Assembly (NCBI GenBank): GCA_017479035.1
Contig: JAFVCR010000203.1
Coordinates: 1-8,432 of the forward strand
Origin: Kiritimatiellia bacterium
GTDB taxonomy: Bacteria; Verrucomicrobiota; Kiritimatiellia; RFP12; UBA1067
Length of the DNA stretch: 8,432 nucleotides
Direction of reading: 5' to 3'
The translations under genes and the position numbers were made by a program. The notes beneath the pieces are model-generated. The model saw only the letters and a list, made by a program, of their open reading frames with translations, was not told where the DNA came from and made no database searches. This document shows positions 1-4,428 of the stretch, in pieces (position 1 is the first letter of the stretch; each line of letters starts with the position of its first letter).

Positions 1-223
1 CCCGGGGGTTCCGCTGCGCTCCACTCCCGTCTGTGTTATTATCGCCGCTTCGCGGCTTAAAAACTTCGTGAACTTTGTGGACTTTGTGTGAGGCTTTATG
101 CTCTACCACCCGGGGGTTACGCTGCGCTTCACCCCCGTCTGTATTCTTACGCCGCTTCGCGGCTTAAAACTTCGTGAACTTCGTGGACTTTGTGTGAGGC
201 TTTATGCTCTGCCGCCCGGGGGG
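1..223. repeat. Tandem 106-108 bp intergenic repeat, two full copies and the start of a third
   Basis: Copy 1 is 1-108 and copy 2 is 109-214; a third copy seems to begin at 215 (CCCGGGGG) and then breaks off. Each copy has the same order of parts. First comes a GC-rich inverted repeat (CGGGGGT pairing with ACTCCCG in copy 1 and ACCCCCG in copy 2). Next is a small hairpin GCCGC-TTC-GCGGC (44-56 and 151-163). Then three 9-bp units of the type ACTTyGTGr (63-89 and 169-195), and last a shared tail GAGGCTTTATGCTCT. Copy 1 begins exactly at the window edge, so more copies may lie upstream. Minus-strand frames through the 9-bp units read as Val-His-Glu strings, which explains spurious ORFs. I see no gene here. 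It resembles dispersed intergenic hairpin repeats, but I cannot name a family. Confidence 0.85.
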
Positions 224-237
224 GGCGAGGTTTGTGC

Positions 238-266
238 TTGAATTGCGGCGAGGTATGTGGTAGTAT
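238..266 (+). promoter_or_regulatory. Candidate sigma-70 promoter for fcl
   Basis: TTGAAT (238-243), a 17-bp spacer and TAGTAT (261-266), with TGG directly before the -10, which makes an extended -10. Transcription would start near 273, only a few bases before the ATG at 276, so the message would be nearly leaderless. This fits the lack of any Shine-Dalgarno sequence before the ATG. Confidence 0.55.
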
Positions 267-275
267 TGCGCCGCA

Positions 276-1223
276 ATGGACAAGAACGACATAATTTACG
301 TGGCAGGACATCGCGGCATGGTAGGCAGCGCGGTGTGCCGTGCGCTCGCCGCCAGCGGCTATCGAAACGTCATCACCGCCACTCATGGCCAATTGGATCT
401 CACCGATCGCCGGGCTGTGCGCGAATTCTATGCCGCATCCGCCATCAAAACCGCTATAATCTGCGCCGCCAAAGTGGGTGGCATCGGCGCGAACTCCGCC
501 GGCAACGCCACGTTCCTGCACGAAAACATCCTCATCGCCATGAACACCATCATGGGCGCATACGAAGCCGGAGTGAAACGTCTGCTCTTCCTCGGCTCCA
601 CATGCATCTACCCGCGCATGGCTCCGCAACCTATCCCCGAAGACTCGCTTTTGACCGCGCCCCTGGAAAAAACCAACGAAGGCTACGCCCTCGCCAAAAT
701 CTCCGGTTTGAAACTATGCGAGTTCCTGCGGCGCGACTGCGGCGTTACGTACCATTCGCTCATGCCCACCAATCTTTACGGCCCTGGCGACAACTACGAC
801 ATCAACGGCGGCCATGTCCTCCCCACCATGATCCGCAAATTCGAAACCGCCCGCACAGAAGGCCATAAATCCGTCCCCCTGTGGGGAAGCGGCACGCCTC
901 TGCGCGAATTTTTGCATGTGGACGACCTCGCGGCCGCATGCCTGTTTGTACTTGAAATGGAAAACCCTCCAGACCTCCTCAACGTGGGCACGGGAGTGGA
1001 AGTGTCCATCCGCGAACTTGCGGAAAAAGTTCAAGCCGCAACCGGTTGCACCGCCGCAATAGAATGGGATTCTTCCAAGCCTGACGGCACTCCGCGCAAA
1101 CTATGCGACTCGTCCAAATTGCGTTCGCTTGGCTGGAAGCCGCGCATTTCGCTGGAAGAGGGTCTTGCGCGAACCGTGGCCGACTACCGCAGGGAAGTTG
1201 CCGCCGGCACTATACGTCTGTAG
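276..1223 (+). CDS. fcl: GDP-L-fucose synthase (GDP-4-keto-6-deoxy-D-mannose 3,5-epimerase/4-reductase)
   Basis: Cytosolic NADPH-dependent enzyme that turns GDP-4-keto-6-deoxymannose (made by Gmd) into GDP-L-fucose, the donor for fucosylated LPS, capsule or glycoproteins. The 315 aa match the usual length of the family. Seen in the protein: the Rossmann motif GHRGMVG (residues 11-17); AAKVGGIGAN (64-73); the catalytic SDR triad Ser108 in GSTCIYP, Tyr137 and Lys141 in YALAK; Cys110 and His180, which match the E. coli epimerase residues Cys109 and His179; then WGSGTPLREFLHVDD and, near the C-terminus, SKPDGTPRK. All key residues are present, so the enzyme is probably active. The ATG at 276 puts the Rossmann strand at the normal distance from the N-terminus. 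No gmd partner is in the window. The gene stands alone, with repeats upstream and a terminator 28 bp past its stop. Confidence 0.97.
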   Translation: MDKNDIIYVAGHRGMVGSAVCRALAASGYRNVITATHGQLDLTDRRAVREFYAASAIKTAIICAAKVGGIGANSAGNATFLHENILIAMNTIMGAYEAGVKRLLFLGSTCIYPRMAPQPIPEDSLLTAPLEKTNEGYALAKISGLKLCEFLRRDCGVTYHSLMPTNLYGPGDNYDINGGHVLPTMIRKFETARTEGHKSVPLWGSGTPLREFLHVDDLAAACLFVLEMENPPDLLNVGTGVEVSIRELAEKVQAATGCTAAIEWDSSKPDGTPRKLCDSSKLRSLGWKPRISLEEGLARTVADYRREVAAGTIRL

Positions 1224-1245
1224 ACCATGCCAGACTTTGCCATTG

Positions 1246-1483
1246 AAAAGAGGCGCGGATTTCTCCGCGCCTTTTGGCACAAGTGCCAGTCAAATCCAAC
1301 CGTTCCAATCTTTCCGCTACTGCCGCAACGCCTCGGATCGTGTCACTCGAACAACGGAAGAGCCGGCAGTTTTACACTTGCCATGACCGTCCGCTGACAT
1401 CCGCAATCCCGGTAAGACCTTCGCGGTTTCCGGCTCCAGAGCGTCTGCTTGCGCATCCGCGCAGGAACCTTTACCGAATTCAC
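1246..1483 (-). ncRNA. Candidate structured small RNA, family unknown
   Basis: No convincing protein frame lies in this gap, but a well-formed minus-strand promoter (1518-1490) and a terminator with minus-strand T-tract (1272-1246) bracket it, giving an RNA of about 238 nt. Its 5' part can fold by nested pairing: CGGTAA/TTACCG (plus positions 1471-1476 with 1410-1415), GGTTC/GAAACC (1465-1469 with 1425-1430), and an inner CTGC-TT-GCG/CGC-GCAG hairpin (1445-1453 with 1458-1464). A later hairpin TGGCAC-AA-GTGCCA is seen near 1275-1288. I do not see the hallmark motifs of tmRNA, RNase P or SRP RNA; 6S RNA is possible by size but not shown. The 5' end of about 1483 is inferred from the -10 position. 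No gene lies downstream on that strand except fcl in antisense, so a riboswitch is unlikely. Confidence 0.45.
1251..1275. terminator. Bidirectional intrinsic terminator
   Basis: Stem AGGCGCGGA (1251-1259), loop TTTC, stem TCCGCGCCT (1264-1272). On the plus strand it is followed by TTT and serves fcl. On the minus strand it is followed by CTTTT (1250-1246) and would end the minus-strand RNA proposed at 1246-1483. The nine-pair GC-rich stem makes this a confident call. Confidence 0.85.
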
Positions 1484-1489
1484 GCCTCA

Positions 1490-1518
1490 ATTATAGCACA
1501 TACGAACACCCGGTGCAA
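1490..1518 (-). promoter_or_regulatory. Minus-strand sigma-70 promoter for the candidate small RNA
   Basis: On the minus strand: TTGCAC (1518-1513), exactly 17 bp, then TATAAT (1495-1490), with TGC just before it (extended -10). It has a consensus -10 and four of six matches at the -35. It points away from the flavoprotein gene and toward the terminator at 1251-1275. Confidence 0.6.
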
Positions 1519-1552
1519 GCCGTTTTTGCAAAATCTTTTTGCGCGCTTGCAC
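1513..1552. promoter_or_regulatory. Inverted repeat between two divergent promoters, possible operator
   Basis: GTGCAAGC (1513-1520) and its exact reverse complement GCTTGCAC (1545-1552), 32 bp apart start to start, enclose a second inverted repeat GCAAAA-TCT-TTTTGC (1528-1542). The left arm covers the -35 of the minus-strand promoter; the right arm ends 20 bp before the -35 of the flavoprotein promoter. It could be an operator serving both units or a cruciform/hairpin. Function is inferred only from position and symmetry. Confidence 0.4.
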
Positions 1553-1572
1553 ATGCCGCAGAGAAGGATTTG

Positions 1573-1601
1573 TTGTAAAATACGGCGGAATATGGTATAA
1601 T
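1573..1601 (+). promoter_or_regulatory. Sigma-70 promoter of the flavoprotein gene
   Basis: TTGTAA (1573-1578), 17-bp spacer, TATAAT (1596-1601), with TGG before the -10. The predicted start near 1608 leaves a 5' leader of about 23 nt that contains the Shine-Dalgarno AAGGA (1619-1623), seven bases before the ATG at 1631. Confidence 0.7.
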
Positions 1602-1630
1602 TCCTCTGCATCTAGAAGAAGGATTTGGTC

Positions 1631-3463
1631 ATGGCAATTGAAAGAGCATCAATGGAGACGGATATAGCAGCTGTGGGCTTCGGGCCGGCGGCTGCTGGAT
1701 TTCTCGCCACCATTGCGCCGAAACTGGCGGAAACGAAGGATGACGGCACGCCGAAGTACGAGTCGAAGGTGATGCCGGGGTGTCCATTGCAGGTGCAATG
1801 CGTCGAGCGGGCGGATTCGACGGGCTTCGGCGTGAGCGGGATAGTGTCGAAGGCGGAGGCGATAAAGAAGTCTTTTCCGGGGCTCGACCTTGCCGCCGAG
1901 ATACCAAATTCCTCCGAAGTCAAGAAGGAAAAGATGGTGTATCTTTTCGACCACATCGGCGCATCCAAACGCTCGATTGGCACGAAATTCATCGATCTAT
2001 CGTTCAAGATCGGCGGTCTTTTCATGAAGAAAGGCCCCTTCGCACGCGAACTGCCGTTCATACCGCGTTTCATGGACAAAAAGCCCGGCTTGGTGCTGAA
2101 CATGGGCGCGTTCATGGACTGGTGCGCCGGTAAGTTGATGGAACAGGGCGTTATGGTTATGGCCGGGCAGCCCGTGGCGGAAGTGCTCTTCGATGGCAAC
2201 AAGGCAATCGGCATCCGCATGGCCGACCAAGGCGTGGATCGCACCGGTGCTCCGCAAGACGGCGTATTCATGCCGGGCATGGATGTGAAAGCCGCGCTTA
2301 CGGTTGTGGCGGACGGGCCAGTTGGGGCAGTAGGGCGCAAACTGGACGAAAAATTCGGGCTACCCGATGGCCATCACCACAACGACTGGGGCGTAGGCAT
2401 GAAAGCGGTGGTGCAGCTGCCCGATACGTGCAAACTGGAGCCGGGCACCGTAATACACACTCTGGGCTTCCCGGAGCCGGAGATATTCGGCTTCATGTAT
2501 GTACTGCCCAACCGCACGGCATCAATGGGCATATTCGTGGCTCCTTGGCAGGACACCCCCGTGAGAACCACATACCGCTATCTTCAGCACTGGATGATGC
2601 ATCCGTATATCTGGCGGGAAATCGAAGGCGGGACTCTCCTTTCCTGGGGTGCGAAAAGTCTGCAGGAAAGCGGTCTCGAAGGCGAACCGTTCTTGACGGG
2701 TGATGGATTTGCCCGTATCGGCGAAGGCAGCGGCACCACGGACTGCCTTGCAAACAGCGGCGTGGATGAAGCATGGGAAAGCGGCACGATGCTTGCGCAG
2801 TGCGTCCTTGAACTGCTAGATGCCGGCAAGGAGTTCACACAGGCAAACCTGCAGGCTTATGTGGACAAACGCCGCACATCCGCCACGTTCAAACGTTTGA
2901 AAAAGGCGACCGGCGCGAGAAACGGTTTCAACAAATCCTTCTTCTGGGGGATGACCGGCGAAGCATTGACAGGGTATCTGGGGCTGCACCTGCCGTTCAA
3001 GAGCCGTCCGCCGCATGAACGCGTGCCCGGCCTTGACAAGGCGCTAAAGGGGCGTATCAAGAATAAAAAGACCTTCGAAGAGGCGCTTGCGGCGGCAAAA
3101 AAAGCACGCCAGCCGTTGCACGATGCAGTCATGGACGCGGAGGGTTGGCCGCCGATTCCGTTCGACGGGAAACTCCTTATGTCGCATCAGGACGTGCTGC
3201 TTGCCGGCGGCAAAGTGCAAGCAATGGCCGCCACTGCGGATCACGTCGTATTCAAAGACAAAGACAAGTGCAAGACCTGCACGAAGAGGACCTGCATAGA
3301 AATATGCTCGGCGCAGGCCATCATGCCGAACGAAGAAGACGGGCTCCCGCCTGCGTTCGACCGCGAGAAATGCGTTCATTGCGGTGCGTGCATTTGGAAC
3401 TGCTCACAGGCCAATATCGATTTCCTCGCGGGTGCCGGCGGCTTGCACTCCAACGAAAACTAA
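1631..3463 (+). CDS. ETF:quinone oxidoreductase-like FAD flavoprotein with C-terminal ferredoxin domain
   Basis: 610 aa, close to the usual ETF:QO/FixC length. Such enzymes pass electrons from an electron-transfer flavoprotein through FAD and an Fe-S centre to membrane quinone. Seen: the FAD-binding VGFGPAAAG (15-23), CVERA at the end of the second Rossmann strand (57-61), and the family signature GVDRTGAPQDGVFMPGM (201-217), followed by a HTLGFPEPEIFGFMY stretch like the HTLGWP region of ETF:QO. The C-terminus has two cysteine sets: C547, C550, C555, C559 and C581, C584, C587, C591 (the latter CxxCxxCxxxC). Canonical ETF:QO has one cluster, so this one may hold two 4Fe-4S. The GD-x-AGF FAD segment is diverged. 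ATG 1631 is chosen because AAGGA lies seven bases upstream; an in-frame TTG at 1625 is only one base from the RBS. No etfAB genes are nearby, so the electron donor is unknown. An anaerobic FixCX-like or geranylgeranyl-reductase-like role cannot be excluded. Confidence 0.88.
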   Translation: MAIERASMETDIAAVGFGPAAAGFLATIAPKLAETKDDGTPKYESKVMPGCPLQVQCVERADSTGFGVSGIVSKAEAIKKSFPGLDLAAEIPNSSEVKKEKMVYLFDHIGASKRSIGTKFIDLSFKIGGLFMKKGPFARELPFIPRFMDKKPGLVLNMGAFMDWCAGKLMEQGVMVMAGQPVAEVLFDGNKAIGIRMADQGVDRTGAPQDGVFMPGMDVKAALTVVADGPVGAVGRKLDEKFGLPDGHHHNDWGVGMKAVVQLPDTCKLEPGTVIHTLGFPEPEIFGFMYVLPNRTASMGIFVAPWQDTPVRTTYRYLQHWMMHPYIWREIEGGTLLSWGAKSLQESGLEGEPFLTGDGFARIGEGSGTTDCLANSGVDEAWESGTMLAQCVLELLDAGKEFTQANLQAYVDKRRTSATFKRLKKATGARNGFNKSFFWGMTGEALTGYLGLHLPFKSRPPHERVPGLDKALKGRIKNKKTFEEALAAAKKARQPLHDAVMDAEGWPPIPFDGKLLMSHQDVLLAGGKVQAMAATADHVVFKDKDKCKTCTKRTCIEICSAQAIMPNEEDGLPPAFDREKCVHCGACIWNCSQANIDFLAGAGGLHSNEN

Positions 3464-3490
3464 AGCGCCTGCAAGGTATATCAAAGTGCT

Positions 3491-3530
3491 AACTCCCCTT
3501 CCCTCTTTCCCGGGACGGGGAGTTTTCTTT
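3491..3530 (+). terminator. Intrinsic terminator of the flavoprotein gene
   Basis: AACTCCCC (3491-3498) pairs with GGGGAGTT (3517-3524) across an 18-nt loop, followed by TTCTTTT. It lies 27 bp after the stop codon and isolates the palindrome array downstream from flavoprotein transcription. Confidence 0.75.
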
Positions 3531-3593
3531 TGCCGCACGGCATGATTATCTATGGCGTTCCGGGGGAGTCGAAACCATAATTCCCCGTCTACG

Positions 3594-3709
3594 AGATATA
3601 AAGTATCGATACTTTGTGTTGAAAGTATCGATACTTTGTAACGGAAGTATCGATACTTCTTGGCGAAAGTATCGATACTTTTTATCCAAAGTATCGATAC
3701 TTTATATCT
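3594..3709. repeat. Array of five 16-bp palindromes with an exact 22-bp period
   Basis: AAAGTATCGATACTTT occurs at 3600-3615, 3622-3637, 3666-3681 and 3688-3703; the third copy (3644-3659) reads GAAGTATCGATACTTC, where both outer bases changed together so that symmetry is kept. Start-to-start spacing is 22 bp every time. The four 6-bp spacers (GTGTTG, GTAACG, TTGGCG, TTATCC) are unrelated. The array is closed by an outer inverted repeat, AGATATA (3594-3600) and TATATCT (3703-3709). Twenty-two bp is about two helical turns, so dimeric proteins would bind on one face. As RNA each unit could be a 6-bp hairpin with a UCGA loop. The 408-bp gap (3464-3871) also holds the upstream terminator, a stem-loop at 3561-3587 (CGGGG/CCCCG) and the tRNA promoter. 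No protein in the window is an obvious binder. The call as a protein-binding array is inference. Confidence 0.95.
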
Positions 3710-3823
3710 TGGAGCCGCTCTAGGAACGTTCCGGGAACATCGGCTCACACACTCGCTGCCGCTTGCACCACGCACTAACAATGGTATCACGGCAACGTAT
3801 CGCAGGCAGCAGGGAAAATTTGC

Positions 3824-3852
3824 TTGCAAATGTAAATACAAAATGGTAGAAT
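3824..3852 (+). promoter_or_regulatory. Promoter of tRNA-Ser
   Basis: TTGCAA (3824-3829), 17-bp spacer, TAGAAT (3847-3852), with TGG before the -10. Transcription would start near 3859, about 13 bases before the mature tRNA 5' end. Confidence 0.7.
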
Positions 3853-3871
3853 ATACGCGTTTTCGTTCAGC

Positions 3872-3961
3872 GGAAGGGTGTCCGAGTGGTCGATGGTGCA
3901 ACCTTGGAAAGGTTGTGTGGGGGCAACTCCACCGGGGGTTCGAATCCCCCCCCTTCCGCCA
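3872..3961 (+). tRNA. tRNA-Ser (anticodon GGA)
   Basis: A 90-nt class II tRNA. The acceptor stem GGAAGGG (3872-3878) pairs with CCCTTCC (3951-3957), followed by discriminator G and an encoded CCA (3959-3961). The anticodon stem CAACC/GGTTG encloses loop TTGGAAA with anticodon GGA at 3906-3908, reading UCC and UCU. A long variable arm built on GTGG...CCAC and a T arm GGGGG-TTCGAAT-CCCCC are clear. The long variable arm and G discriminator are serine features. Confidence 0.97.
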
Positions 3962-4002
3962 ATTTTATGCCCACAAACGGCTATGTTGCGACCCTATCGC
4001 TT

Positions 4003-4055
4003 CCGGGGTTCTTTTCCCGCCCGGTTGCGGCGGGGTCGGCGCAAGGCAAGGAGGT
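4003..4055 (+). promoter_or_regulatory. Hairpin leader and strong RBS of the small membrane protein gene
   Basis: Between the tRNA and the next gene there are two mutually exclusive GC stems: CCGGG (4003-4007) with CCCGG (4020-4024), and CCCGCC (4016-4021) with GGCGGG (4029-4034). Neither is followed by a T-run, so they do not look like a terminator. A near-perfect Shine-Dalgarno AAGGAGGT (4048-4055) follows. I see no clear promoter in this 100-bp gap, so the gene may be read through from tRNA-Ser. Confidence 0.4.
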
Positions 4056-4062
4056 TGACGTG

Positions 4063-4428
4063 GTGACATTGGGTGCTTGGGCGTTGGTTTTGGCAATGGG
4101 GATAATCACCCCGGCATATATGGGTTTCAAAGTTCTGGTTTATTCATCCCCCTTTTTGGCGTTGCTGGTGATTGCGAATCCCGGCGGTTCGTTTTCGATG
4201 AAACTAATCATCCTGCTTTGTCTCGGCATAATGATTCTAATCGAAGCGAAAGGCGCATTGCTGCGCGATGCGCTCGGCGACTGGATATTGCAACATTCCG
4301 GCTATTGCCGCGCCGTGAATGCCGAATTTAACAACCTTACCAAAAAAGGGGGAGCGTTCCATGAATTGCTCACGACGCTTGTCTTCGCGGCAGGAGCGGT
4401 GATATTTTTCAATCTCCTGTCACATTGA
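4063..4428 (+). CDS. Small hydrophobic membrane protein, function unknown
   Basis: 121 aa from GTG 4063, which sits seven bases after AAGGAGGT; GTG 4060 is possible (four bases). An in-frame ATG at 3967 would add 32 residues but has no RBS, and the frame further up runs through the tRNA. Hydrophobic stretches that could span the membrane lie at about residues 4-20, 24-39, 47-61 and 101-119. A polar loop (about 62-100) carries charged residues, Tyr81-Cys82 and a KKGG. I do not recognise a family. Its last 20 bp overlap, tail to tail, the end of the large phage-like gene, so it could belong to the same mobile DNA (a holin-like role is conceivable but unsupported), or it may be a chromosomal gene the element sits against. 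That the frame is a real gene rests on the RBS and the consistent membrane-protein composition. Confidence 0.65.
   Translation: MTLGAWALVLAMGIITPAYMGFKVLVYSSPFLALLVIANPGGSFSMKLIILLCLGIMILIEAKGALLRDALGDWILQHSGYCRAVNAEFNNLTKKGGAFHELLTTLVFAAGAVIFFNLLSH

Noticed and set aside
147..629. 160-codon minus-strand frame over the left repeats and fcl
   Set aside because: Antisense to fcl and partly repeat-derived, with no start signals.
1246..1483. tmRNA, SRP RNA or RNase P RNA
   Set aside because: I looked for the tmRNA tRNA-like ends, the SRP GGAA tetraloop core and the RNase P GAGGAAAGTCC motif and found none.
1274..1600. Plus-strand frame of 108 codons in the fcl-flavoprotein gap
   Set aside because: No RBS, no family resemblance, and it crosses both promoters and the inverted repeat.
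3594..3709. CRISPR array
   Set aside because: Repeats are perfect palindromes and spacers are only 6 bp; no cas genes are present.
3404..4058. Open frames on both strands through the palindrome array and the tRNA
   Set aside because: They are produced by the repeats and run through the terminator and a clear tRNA gene; the translated repeats (such as KVSIL) are by-products.
3967..4062. ATG 3967 as the start of the small membrane protein
   Set aside because: No Shine-Dalgarno lies before it, whereas AAGGAGGT sits at the right distance before GTG 4063.
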